A stretch of DNA of 63,575 nucleotides, taken from positions 1 through 63,575 of the forward strand of contig JAFADI010000046.1 in assembly GCA_023424965.1 (NCBI GenBank), written 5' to 3'. The translations under genes were made by a program, and so were the position numbers. Of the stretch, positions 42,503 to 50,827 are shown in pieces (positions within the stretch are counted from its first letter, which is position 1; every line of letters starts with the position of its first letter). Origin of the DNA: Bacillota bacterium. GTDB taxonomy: Bacteria; Bacillota; Clostridia; Acetivibrionales; JAFADI01. The notes below the pieces were generated by a model. It was not told the origin of the DNA and did no database searches. It saw only the letters and a program-made list of their open reading frames with translations.

Positions 42503-44102
42503 GGTTTAAGACCTTCTCCCTGTACTCGAATGGGGTTAAACCGCAGTATTTCTTAAAAATCTTGTTAAAATACCTGGAGTTGCCGTAGCCCACCATTTCC
42601 GATATTTCCGGTGTCTTCAGGTCCGGCTGCTTCAAAAGTGCCTTGGCCTTCTCCATTCTCACACGGGTCAGGAAACTGGTAAAGGAGCTTCCCGTCTCCC
42701 GCTTGAAAAGGTCGCTCAGATAGGATTCATTCATGAAATACTCATTGGAGACCTGGCGCAACGTGATATCGCTGAAATAATTGTTCTGGATATAATGCTT
42801 TATATCATTGATGATCTTCCTGCAGCCCGGGCTGTTCCTGCTGTTGAAATAGTCGATCACCTGCTGGGTATAATCCATCAGCAGCTGGTTGATGTCATTG
42901 AAGTTGTCCATGGAATTCAACCGGTTGAAGATACCCTGGGTGGAAAATACTCCGGACAGGTCAATATTGTCATCCTCCGAAAGGCTTTTGGACACCGCAA
43001 TCATGAATTCCATAATAATCCCTTTAAACACCACCGGGTCCTGCTTTGAAGACAGGACCGCCTTCTCCACCAGGCTCTTCAATATGTACAACGACTTTTC
43101 CCGGTTGCCGAACCTCAGGGATTCGATGTACTTATGCTCCACCTCGAAAGGATACTCCCGGGTATCGGGATCAATTTTGACCTCCTGTATATGGATAATG
43201 CTGTTCTTTTCAAAAAACACCTTGTTCCGGAGAATGATGAGGCATTCCTTAAAGGCCGTGCTCAGCCGTCCGGGCTCGTCATAGGCCCTGCTGATCCCAA
43301 GGGTGAAGCTGTCCTCCGCCTTCTGAACCAATTCCGCCGCAATCTCTCTTGCCAGACCCTTGAGGTAGACGGGGCTGTCGTTTTTCACGCTGAGAAGGCA
43401 GCAGTAGGTGCCATTATATAAATCCAGCAGGCAGCCTCCCCTTTGCCGGACGGAGTTCTGGACCCTGTCCCGGAAGTGGGCCAGCTTTTTAAGCTTGTCG
43501 TCGGTGTTCTCAAAAATAAAAAATGAAAAATCATCCAATTTTATCAGAAACAGTACAAACCTCGAAAAGAATATTCCATACTCTTCCCCGCTTCTCATTT
43601 CTTCGGAAAAAACGCCGGTATCGGGATTGTACAGCAATTGGTGGAACAGCCTTTCGCGGTCCAGGTCCGACACCTTCCGCTTAAGGCTGGTCAGTTCCTC
43701 TTCCTTCTGGTGTTTCGCCTCCAGTTCCTTTTTATGCTGCTCCACTCTCCGTATGCTGTTTAATATATCCTTAAAATCCGGGGGCTTTAATATATAATCA
43801 ACCGTATCGAGCCTTATGGCCTGCTGGGCGAAATTAAAGTCCGCATAGCCGCTGAGGATAATGAATTTCAAGTCCGGCTGCAGGTCTTTCACCCTCTCCA
43901 CCAGTTCCAATCCATCCATGGAGGGCATTTTAATATCGGTCACAACCACATCGGGACAGCTTTCCTCGATTGCGCCCAGAGCTTCCAGACCATTCCTGCA
44001 CTCCCCCACGATCTCCCATTCTTCATTGGCTCTTTCAATGATTGTCCTCAATCCTTTAAGCACCTTTGGCTCATCATCAACCAGCAATATTTTCAGTTTC
44101 AC
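42495..44102 (-). CDS. AraC-type response regulator (YesN family, long form)
   Basis: The 535-residue regulator has a receiver (KILLVDDEPKVLKGL ... DVVVTDIKMPSMDG, YILKPPDF), a coiled segment (about 135-170), a middle region of about 240 residues with weak GGDEF-like features common in YesN proteins, and a C-terminal AraC HTH pair (ITLRQVSNEYFMNESYLSDLFKRETGSSFTSFL, then TPEISEMVGYGNSRYFNKIFKKYCGLTPFEYR). It overlaps the kinase gene by 26 bp and the binding-protein gene by 8 bp. Confidence 0.95.
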   Translation of the reverse strand: MKLKILLVDDEPKVLKGLRTIIERANEEWEIVGECRNGLEALGAIEESCPDVVVTDIKMPSMDGLELVERVKDLQPDLKFIILSGYADFNFAQQAIRLDTVDYILKPPDFKDILNSIRRVEQHKKELEAKHQKEEELTSLKRKVSDLDRERLFHQLLYNPDTGVFSEEMRSGEEYGIFFSRFVLFLIKLDDFSFFIFENTDDKLKKLAHFRDRVQNSVRQRGGCLLDLYNGTYCCLLSVKNDSPVYLKGLAREIAAELVQKAEDSFTLGISRAYDEPGRLSTAFKECLIILRNKVFFEKNSIIHIQEVKIDPDTREYPFEVEHKYIESLRFGNREKSLYILKSLVEKAVLSSKQDPVVFKGIIMEFMIAVSKSLSEDDNIDLSGVFSTQGIFNRLNSMDNFNDINQLLMDYTQQVIDYFNSRNSPGCRKIINDIKHYIQNNYFSDITLRQVSNEYFMNESYLSDLFKRETGSSFTSFLTRVRMEKAKALLKQPDLKTPEISEMVGYGNSRYFNKIFKKYCGLTPFEYREKVLNHE

Positions 44103-45873
44103 TTCTTGTCACCCCTGGCTCCGTCGTTGGAATCCTTACAATAATCCTTGTACCCTGTCCCTCACTGCTCTCAATATCCACGCCGTATTCTTCCCCGTAT
44201 AGATATTTTATTCTCTCATGGACATTGGTAATGCCAATACCGCTGTTTGTAGACCTTTTTTCTCCCTTCCCCTCAAATAGCTTCTTTATTTGCTCTCCAG
44301 ACATGCCCGACCCGTCGTCGATAATCTCAAAAATCATAAGCCCGTCCCGGGCATACCCTTTTATTACAACCTTTCCCCAGCCCTTTGACCGCATGATGCC
44401 ATGGTTTATGGAGTTTTCGACAAAGGGCTGTATGAGGAAGCTCAAAACCTCGTTGTTCAGGATTTCCGGTTCCACCTGGATCTCATAGCTCAAATTCTCC
44501 TCAAACCTGGCCTTTTGTATGAAAAGGTAATTCTCAACCTGCTGAAGCTCCTCCTTTACCTGCACATTGGCGCTTCCCTTCTTTATGCTGTACCGCAGTA
44601 TTTCCCCCAGCTTGGTCACCAGCTCGGCAATATCGTAATCGCTCTTTTCGATCAGCATCCAGTAGATGGTGTCCAGGGTATTGTAAAGGAAATGGGGATT
44701 GATCTGGGCCCTCAGGGCGCGCAATTCCGCCTCTTTTTCCCTTATCCCGTCCTGGTACACCTTTTCCAGGAGGAACTGCAGTTCCTTGGTCATCCGGTTG
44801 AAAACATTGTTCAGCTCGCTCAGCTCATCCCCCGGGTCACCGGTGGAAGCCGTTCCCGTCTGCACATTCAGGTTCCCCGCCGTCACCCTCTTCATGGAGA
44901 CGATCATATCCCTTATGGGGCGGGTAATTTTGCGGGAGATGATGATGGATAAATAGATGGATATTACAATTGCGGCAATTCCCATGAGGATAATGATGTT
45001 TTGAAGGCTTGAAAAATTGGAGTTCAGTTCATTTATGGGAACAACATTCACAATATTCCAGCCGGACATGCCGTTGGTGAGCTTGTTGACCACAAGCCCC
45101 CCTGAAACATAGGAACTGTCACTGGAGCCCCAGTTGATCTTTTGCAGTGCATTCCCAAGCCGCCGGTTGATGCTTCCCCCGATATCCTCCTTATTCCTGC
45201 AGGATACAATATTCCCCTCGCCGGATACCAGGTAGTAGTCCCCGATTTCACCATCCATGACAAAATTGCTCCACAACTCCGATTCCCTGATGGCCATGAC
45301 CATCAGGCCTATTTCGTCAAAGGAATTTATATCTTTTATTTTCCTGGCCGCAAAGAAAAAATAGTCTCCATGCTTTGTCGTCCCGTAGTTGATGAATTTA
45401 CTCCCTAAAAAGCACAGTTCCCCCTGGCTCTTGCTCACCTTGTTTTTTATCATATCGATATTTAAGTTTACATAATCCTCAATTTCAAGCTCGGCATCTT
45501 GGTATATCGTCCCGTTGGAAGATATCAGGATTACCCCCTGGATGGTATTGGACAGGGCATAGCTGATCTCGTTGGAGATGTTGGTAATGCTTGAATTTCC
45601 TCTGCCGCTGCCTTCAACCAGAAGCCTCTGTATTTCTTTATTGGATAGGATGGTCTTGGAAAACAAATCGATTTCGTTGATGAATTTATTCAGCTTTTCA
45701 TTTTTTTGTTTTATGTTTACAGCAATGTAATTCTTATTGATGTTCTGGACCGTTGTCTGCATGGCATAGTAGGAAACGGCCAGCTGGACGGCGAGAATTA
45801 CAAATATGAGGATTGAAAAGCTCAATATGATCTTTTTTGTAATTCCCTTCAAAGAAAAAATATCCCTCAACAT
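44077..45873 (-). CDS. Sensor histidine kinase (YesM family)
   Basis: From ATG 45873 the kinase is 598 residues. Helix 1 spans about 14-36, a Cache-like exterior domain about 40-280, helix 2 about 285-310, then HAMP and His_kinase with LRAQINPHFLYNTLDTIYWM and HATPase boxes (QPFVENSINHGIMRS, DDGSGMSG, GIGITNVHERIKYLYG). TGGAGA six bases before ATG 45873 decides the start; ATG 45900 has only two bases of spacing. It leads the HK-RR-SBP unit and should sense the ligand of the orphan lipoprotein or the lipoprotein itself. Confidence 0.95.
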   Translation of the reverse strand: MLRDIFSLKGITKKIILSFSILIFVILAVQLAVSYYAMQTTVQNINKNYIAVNIKQKNEKLNKFINEIDLFSKTILSNKEIQRLLVEGSGRGNSSITNISNEISYALSNTIQGVILISSNGTIYQDAELEIEDYVNLNIDMIKNKVSKSQGELCFLGSKFINYGTTKHGDYFFFAARKIKDINSFDEIGLMVMAIRESELWSNFVMDGEIGDYYLVSGEGNIVSCRNKEDIGGSINRRLGNALQKINWGSSDSSYVSGGLVVNKLTNGMSGWNIVNVVPINELNSNFSSLQNIIILMGIAAIVISIYLSIIISRKITRPIRDMIVSMKRVTAGNLNVQTGTASTGDPGDELSELNNVFNRMTKELQFLLEKVYQDGIREKEAELRALRAQINPHFLYNTLDTIYWMLIEKSDYDIAELVTKLGEILRYSIKKGSANVQVKEELQQVENYLFIQKARFEENLSYEIQVEPEILNNEVLSFLIQPFVENSINHGIMRSKGWGKVVIKGYARDGLMIFEIIDDGSGMSGEQIKKLFEGKGEKRSTNSGIGITNVHERIKYLYGEEYGVDIESSEGQGTRIIVRIPTTEPGVTRSETENIAG

Positions 45874-46055
45874 GGCTTGTCTCCAAAAATGCGGCTTCAT
45901 CGCCTCTTTGAGCCTATTATGGCGGTTCCAAAGTGTACATAATCATTATACAATAAAATTTGCACAAATGCATACACTCCCTCAAGATAACCATAACACA
46001 GCCGGCGTTCCCCTCCAATGTCACACTTCTTGGATATTGCGCCTTATTTTTGGGT

Positions 46056-46790
46056 TTATTCAAACTTTCTAAAGCCCATCATATAATAGTCTTCGTCGGT
46101 TATTCCATTCTTCACCTTCAGGCCCTTCTTCTTTTGAAATCCATGGACCGCAAGTTTCAGGTCATCCTCATAAATGCCCGACAGCCAGCCTTTATAATAG
46201 CCTAGGTCCTTCAGCCTCCTCTGGACCTCCAGCACATCGGCCCCCCTGTCGCCGGGAAGCAATTCCTTAAAACCCCTCCCAAAAGCGCCGAAGCTCCCTT
46301 CCACGATTACGACGGGGGTTCCCACGGGAACAATCTTATACAGCTCTTTAACGTGGCTGTTGTACATCCGGATGCAGCCATGGCTTGCATACCTTCCGAT
46401 GGAAGCCTGCCTTGTGGTGCCGTGGATGCCGTAAGTCCCCCAGGGCACATCGAGGCCTATCCAGCGTCCCCCAAAGCCCTCTCCCCAGTCGCCTTTGTTC
46501 ACTATTTTCCAAAAGCCTATCGGAGACGGCCAGCCATCCTTTCCTGAGGCAACGGGGTATTTCTTGATACATCTTCCGTCCTGGAGCAGATACAGCCGAT
46601 TGTCTTCCAGTTCGACAAAAATACTGTACCCCGATTTCTTTCCCGTTTCATAAGCTCTGGTTTCGTCTTTATAATCTATGCCAATCTGAACGGCAGCCAG
46701 CAGGAGCAGTACAAATATGCCCGCCGCCGTCAGGTTTCTTACGGTCAGCTCCAAAAGCAGCACCTCCGCACCCATTAAAACCGGGGACAT
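46056..46790 (-). CDS. L,D-transpeptidase with peptidoglycan-binding domain
   Basis: The protein of up to 244 residues has an N-terminal signal anchor (about 17-36), then a YkuD domain (SIFVELEDNRLYLLQDGRCIKKYPVASGK, GPYGIHGT-like YGIHGTTRQASIGRYASHGCIRMYN) with the catalytic HGCIRM Cys. A C-terminal PG_binding_1 repeat follows (GDRGADVLEVQRRLKDLGYYKGWLSGIYEDDLKLAVHGFQKKKGL). It forms 3-3 crosslinks or attaches proteins to peptidoglycan outside the membrane, often in sporulating Firmicutes. The start is uncertain: ATG 46790, ATG 46775 and TTG 46754 are all possible. A GGGGACATCCC REP-like hairpin lies at the 5' edge. Confidence 0.9.
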   Translation of the reverse strand: MSPVLMGAEVLLLELTVRNLTAAGIFVLLLLAAVQIGIDYKDETRAYETGKKSGYSIFVELEDNRLYLLQDGRCIKKYPVASGKDGWPSPIGFWKIVNKGDWGEGFGGRWIGLDVPWGTYGIHGTTRQASIGRYASHGCIRMYNSHVKELYKIVPVGTPVVIVEGSFGAFGRGFKELLPGDRGADVLEVQRRLKDLGYYKGWLSGIYEDDLKLAVHGFQKKKGLKVKNGITDEDYYMMGFRKFE

Positions 46791-46861
46791 CCCTTCCTGT
46801 TCCGGAAGGAGTGCCCCTCTACCTATTATATGTGGCGGCGGTAATTTTAGAAGAAGACCTC

Positions 46862-47122
46862 TCAGGCCTCAAGCCTGATTTCCAGCCGGTTAAAGCCCAC
46901 CTTGTCCACAAACTGCTCCTCGGTAAAAAAGGTTCTCCTGTAGGCGACGAATTCATTGGTATTCTTCTTGAGCCAAAGGGGCACCGGCACATCCAGTTCC
47001 CTGCACAGCTCTATAAAACACTCTTCCAGCAAATCCCTGAAGGTTATAGTATCATTATATCTTTCGACCATGGCTTCCTTTACCAGGTTCGTCCCTTTTA
47101 CAATTTTTCCGTAAAGCTTCAT
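46862..47122 (-). CDS. Small conserved protein of unknown function
   Basis: This 86-residue protein is unrecognised by motif but looks real: GGGGAGTGG lies five bases before ATG 47122, codon use matches its neighbours, and composition is that of a soluble globular protein (TFRDLLEECFIELCRELDVPVPLWLKKNTNEF near the middle). It has two Cys and a mixed charge pattern, with no signal peptide. It lies upstream of the L,D-transpeptidase gene in the same direction, separated by a REP-like hairpin. No function can be assigned. Confidence 0.7.
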   Translation of the reverse strand: MKLYGKIVKGTNLVKEAMVERYNDTITFRDLLEECFIELCRELDVPVPLWLKKNTNEFVAYRRTFFTEEQFVDKVGFNRLEIRLEA

Positions 47123-47354
47123 AAAAACCACTCCCCGCTGACTGCGTCAATGCCTTTTATTATATACTTGACCCTGCAAAAAATCTACAATAGGTGGAGG
47201 GACACTCCTTGGAAACAGGGGAAAATTCTTTCCTGTAAATATACGCCAAAACAGCTGACTTAAAATTCTCTTCACAGGTAAGCCCATCCTCCATGGCTCA
47301 TCGTCCGAATTTCAAATCAGCTGCTTCTTAAAATTTTATGTTCGTCAAATGATA

Positions 47355-48923
47355 TTACAGCGCATTTTCTTTAATCAGCATATACTCGATGGAGTCCACA
47401 AGGGCCTTCCAACTGGCGTCGATAATGTCCGCCGAAACGCCGATGGTGGTCCAGACATCCTTTCCGTCGGTGGATTCAATCAGAACTCTAACCTTTGCCG
47501 CCGTTGCAGAAGAAGAATCCAGCACCCTAACCTTGTAATCCGAAAGCTTCATCTTCCTGATTTGCGGATAGAAGCGCTCCAGGGCTTTCCTTACGGCTTT
47601 GTCCAGCGCGTTTACAGGTCCGTCGCCTTCGGCCGCCGTAATTTCATCCTGCCCGTCAACCTTGATTTTTATCATTGCTGTTGAGTTGACTCCCGCCAGA
47701 GAAGGCTCGTTAACCACCACTTTGAACTCCCGGAGTTCAAAGGCCGGCTTATACCTGCCGAGGATTTTCATAATTTCTATTTCGAAAGAACTTTCTGCGC
47801 CTTCGTACTGGTAGCCTTCATGTTCCAGTTCCTTGAGCCTCTGGAGTATCCGCCGGGTCTCGGGGGAATCCTTCGTTATGCTTTCATCTACATTTTTGAT
47901 CATGTTCAGCACCGCACTGCGGCCTGCAACCTCGGACATCAGGAAAACCCTTTCGTTGCCCACCGTATCGGGACTGATGTGCTCATAGGCCACAGGGTTC
48001 TTTGCGACCGCATCGGAATGCATGCCCGCCTTGTGTGCGAAAGCAAATCTTCCCACATAGGGAGACCTTTCATCGGGCACGATGTTGGCGATTTCATTCA
48101 CATGCCTGGAAATGGTAGTAATCATGTCCATATTCTCCTGGGGAATACACCCGTATCCCAGCTTGAGCTGAAGGTTCGGTATGATCACGCAGAGATTGGC
48201 GTTGCCGCATCTTTCCCCAAAGCCGTTGATGGTTCCCTGCACCTGGGTGGCTCCCGCTTCCACCGCCACAATTGAGTTTGCCACCGCCATGCCGCTGTCG
48301 TTATGGCAGTGTATGCCGATGGGCACATTGAAATCCTTTACCACCTTGCGGGTGATATCGCGGATCTCATGGGGGAAAGAACCGCCGGTAGTCTCACAGA
48401 GACAGATGCTGTCCACTCCGGCGTCATAGGCCGCCTTCAAAGTGCTCATGGCGTATTCGGGATTGGCTTTGTAGCCTTCAAAAAACAGTTCGGCATCATA
48501 TACCACTTCCTTCCCCTTGCTTTTGAAAAAGGCGATGGTATCATAAATCATTCTCACGTTCTCATCCGGCGTTGTCTTCAATATCTCCGTCACGTGGAAA
48601 TCCCAGCTCTTTCCGAATATCGCCACGGCCGAAGTATTCGCCTTCATGATGGACTGCACATTGGCGTCTTCTTCGACGGGTATCCCCACTCTGCGGGTGC
48701 TGCCGAAGGCAATGAGCTTTGCATGCCTGAATTCATACTTTTTGACCAGTTCAAAAAACTCTAGGTCCTTGGGGTTGGACCCCGGATTCCCGGCTTCGAT
48801 ATAATCCACACCCATGCGGTCCAGGGCTTCCACAACCTTCAGTTTATCCACCACCGAAAAGGATACGCCCTGAGCCTGAGCTCCATCTCTAAGGGTCGAA
48901 TCATAGATTGCGATCTTCTTCAT
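47355..48923 (-). CDS. cimA: (R)-citramalate synthase
   Basis: The 522-residue LeuA-family enzyme condenses pyruvate and acetyl-CoA to citramalate, giving 2-oxobutyrate for isoleucine without threonine. The HMGL-like barrel starts YDSTLRDGAQAQGVSFSV; GIHCHNDSGMAVANSI holds metal-binding His, then GTINGFGERCGNANL. The C-terminal allosteric domain is present (AEGDGPVNALDKAVRKAL). The DGAQAQG motif and the length match the CimA branch rather than 2-isopropylmalate synthase. ATG 48923 is nine bases after AGGAGG. It is the last gene of ilvB-ilvN-ilvC-leuA-cimA, behind a strong hairpin. Confidence 0.92.
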   Translation of the reverse strand: MKKIAIYDSTLRDGAQAQGVSFSVVDKLKVVEALDRMGVDYIEAGNPGSNPKDLEFFELVKKYEFRHAKLIAFGSTRRVGIPVEEDANVQSIMKANTSAVAIFGKSWDFHVTEILKTTPDENVRMIYDTIAFFKSKGKEVVYDAELFFEGYKANPEYAMSTLKAAYDAGVDSICLCETTGGSFPHEIRDITRKVVKDFNVPIGIHCHNDSGMAVANSIVAVEAGATQVQGTINGFGERCGNANLCVIIPNLQLKLGYGCIPQENMDMITTISRHVNEIANIVPDERSPYVGRFAFAHKAGMHSDAVAKNPVAYEHISPDTVGNERVFLMSEVAGRSAVLNMIKNVDESITKDSPETRRILQRLKELEHEGYQYEGAESSFEIEIMKILGRYKPAFELREFKVVVNEPSLAGVNSTAMIKIKVDGQDEITAAEGDGPVNALDKAVRKALERFYPQIRKMKLSDYKVRVLDSSSATAAKVRVLIESTDGKDVWTTIGVSADIIDASWKALVDSIEYMLIKENAL

Positions 48924-48989
48924 ACCACTCATCCTCCTCACTTTTATTGTTTACGCATAACGAAATTTTCTGTATTATTTACAAAAATA

Positions 48990-49018
48990 AAAATAGCCCG
49001 GCGAACCGGGCTATTTTT
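48990..49018. terminator. Bidirectional terminator-like hairpin between leuA and cimA
   Basis: ATAGCCCGG (48993-49001) pairs with CCGGGCTAT (49006-49014). A-runs and T-runs flank it, so it is T-rich downstream on both strands. It would reduce read-through from leuA into cimA. Confidence 0.85.
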
Positions 49019-49030
49019 GTTATGGCCCGG

Positions 49031-50566
49031 TCAGCTCTTAATAATTATACCTTCGCCAAATTCGCTAATAGACCTATTTATCGCGTTCAAATAGGCCTTT
49101 ACGCTGGCTTCGATAACGTCTGTGCTGACTCCGCGTCCCAAAAATCTTTTTCCGTCCTTCAAAACCTTCACAGTAACCTCGCCGAGGGCATCCTTCCCTT
49201 CGGTAACCGCCTTCAAGCTGTAGGCTTCCAATTCCATGGTAAAGCCCACGGCCCTTTCCATTGCATTAAAGGCCGCATCTACCGGACCGTCACCTGTTGC
49301 GGCTTCGGTTATTACCTCACCGTTTCTCTTCACACTCATCATGGCGGTGGCAATTACTTTATTGCCGCTGCTTATCTGGAAGCTGTCCAGTTCGAATACT
49401 TCCGGCACTTCCGCCACCTTTTCCTCCACGAGGGCTTCGATGTCCCTGTCCAGAACCACTTTTTTCTTGTCTGCCAGGCTCTTAAATTTTTCAAAGGCAT
49501 TGGTTATATCCTCGGCGGAAAGGTTGGAATAGCCCAACTCCTTCAACCGGTCTTCAAAGGCATGGCGGCCCGAAAGCTTGCCCAGCACCATCCGGTTCTG
49601 TGCAAGGCCGATGGATTCCGGCGTCATGATTTCATAGGTGCTCTTTTCGGAAAGAACTCCGTGCTGGTGGATCCCCGATTCATGGGCAAAGGCATTTGCG
49701 CCCACAATGGCTTTGTTGGGCTGGACATCCACACCGGTGAGGCTGCTCACAAGCTTGCTGGTTCTGTAAATCTGTGTGCTGTCGATTCCATGGGTAAAAT
49801 CATAGAAGTCCTTCCGGGTGTTCACGCCCATGATGACTTCTTCCACCGCGGCATTCCCCGCCCTCTCTCCAAGGCCGTTGATGGTACATTCCAGCTGTGT
49901 TGCACCATTGGCCAGAGCAGCAAGGGTATTGGCTACGGCAAGGCCCAGGTCATTGTGACAGTGCACGCTGATATCCGTCTTGTGGATATTTCCTACGTTT
50001 TCTCTTATCCCCCGGATCAGATTTCCGAATTCCAGTGGCGTGGCATAACCCACCGTGTCGGGAATATTGACAACGGTCGCCCCTGCATTGATCACTGCTT
50101 CCACGATCCTGTACAGGAATTCCGGCCTTGTTCTGCTGGCATCTTCCGCAGAAAATTCCACATCCTCACAGTATTTCTTCGCGTATTTGACCATGGCAAC
50201 GGATCTTTCAAAAACTTCCTCCTCGGTCATCTTCAGCTTATATTTAAGGTGTATGTCGGAAGTGGCAATAAAGGTGTGTATTCTGGGCCTCCGGGCATGC
50301 TGCACCGCTTCCCAGGCCCTGTCGATGTCCTTCTCCACGGCCCTGCACAGGCTTGCAACGGTAACACCTTTGACATTCTCCGCAACCGCTTTCACCGCCT
50401 CAAAATCCCCGGGCGATGCAATGGCAAAGCCCGCCTCAATTACGTCAACACCCAGTCTGGCCAACTGCCTGGCTATTTCAAGCTTTTCCTGTATGTTTAA
50501 ATTGATGCCCGGTGTCTGCTCCCCATCTCTTAAGGTAGTGTCAAAGATTTTAATCTGTTTCGCCAT
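49031..50566 (-). CDS. leuA: 2-isopropylmalate synthase
   Basis: The 511-residue enzyme condenses 2-oxoisovalerate with acetyl-CoA, the committed leucine step. The barrel begins FDTTLRDGEQTPGINLN; SVHCHNDLGLAVANTLAA and GTINGLGERAGNAA-like CTINGLGERAGNAAVEE hold metal ligands. The C-terminal LeuA_dimer regulatory domain (ATGDGPVDAAFNAMERA) allows leucine feedback. AAAAGGAGG precedes ATG 50566. It is separated from ilvC by a structured 260-bp stretch. leuB, leuC and leuD are not in the window. Confidence 0.97.
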   Translation of the reverse strand: MAKQIKIFDTTLRDGEQTPGINLNIQEKLEIARQLARLGVDVIEAGFAIASPGDFEAVKAVAENVKGVTVASLCRAVEKDIDRAWEAVQHARRPRIHTFIATSDIHLKYKLKMTEEEVFERSVAMVKYAKKYCEDVEFSAEDASRTRPEFLYRIVEAVINAGATVVNIPDTVGYATPLEFGNLIRGIRENVGNIHKTDISVHCHNDLGLAVANTLAALANGATQLECTINGLGERAGNAAVEEVIMGVNTRKDFYDFTHGIDSTQIYRTSKLVSSLTGVDVQPNKAIVGANAFAHESGIHQHGVLSEKSTYEIMTPESIGLAQNRMVLGKLSGRHAFEDRLKELGYSNLSAEDITNAFEKFKSLADKKKVVLDRDIEALVEEKVAEVPEVFELDSFQISSGNKVIATAMMSVKRNGEVITEAATGDGPVDAAFNAMERAVGFTMELEAYSLKAVTEGKDALGEVTVKVLKDGKRFLGRGVSTDVIEASVKAYLNAINRSISEFGEGIIIKS

Positions 50567-50582
50567 TTTTTAGCCTCCTTTT

Positions 50583-50710
50583 CAGGAGGGGACATTCCTT
50601 CCTCATAAGGAATCCCCCGCGCTCAGCAGGTGTGTCCCCTGTCCCTATCCTCAATCTCATATTCATAAATGCGCCAGAGGCGCAGGTTATGGGCAAACAG
50701 CCCATAACCT
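50583..50710 (-). repeat. Structured intercistronic region with REP-like hairpin between ilvC and leuA
   Basis: On the minus strand GGGGACA...TGTCCCC arms enclose an ATTCCTT/AAGGAAT hairpin (about 50583-50640), and AGGTTATGGGC/GCCCATAACCT form a perfect 11-bp stem (50684-50694 with 50700-50710) beside GCGCC/GGCGC. No T-run follows. The rest, to 50827, is purine-rich with GATAGAGA-like steps and no gene. Confidence 0.65.
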
Positions 50711-50827
50711 ATCTGGAAAATAATATAATCTGTTGCTTTTATTTTATCTATCTCTTCTCTATCTGTTGTGTAAATATCAATCTCATTTTTATCTGTATTT
50801 CTTTATCTCTATTTTCTTTCAGCAGGC

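Noticed and set aside
48908..50500. A 530-codon open frame on the plus strand opposite leuA
   Set aside because: It mirrors the leuA coding strand, has no ribosome site or recognisable domain, and has the odd His/Phe-rich composition of an antisense frame.
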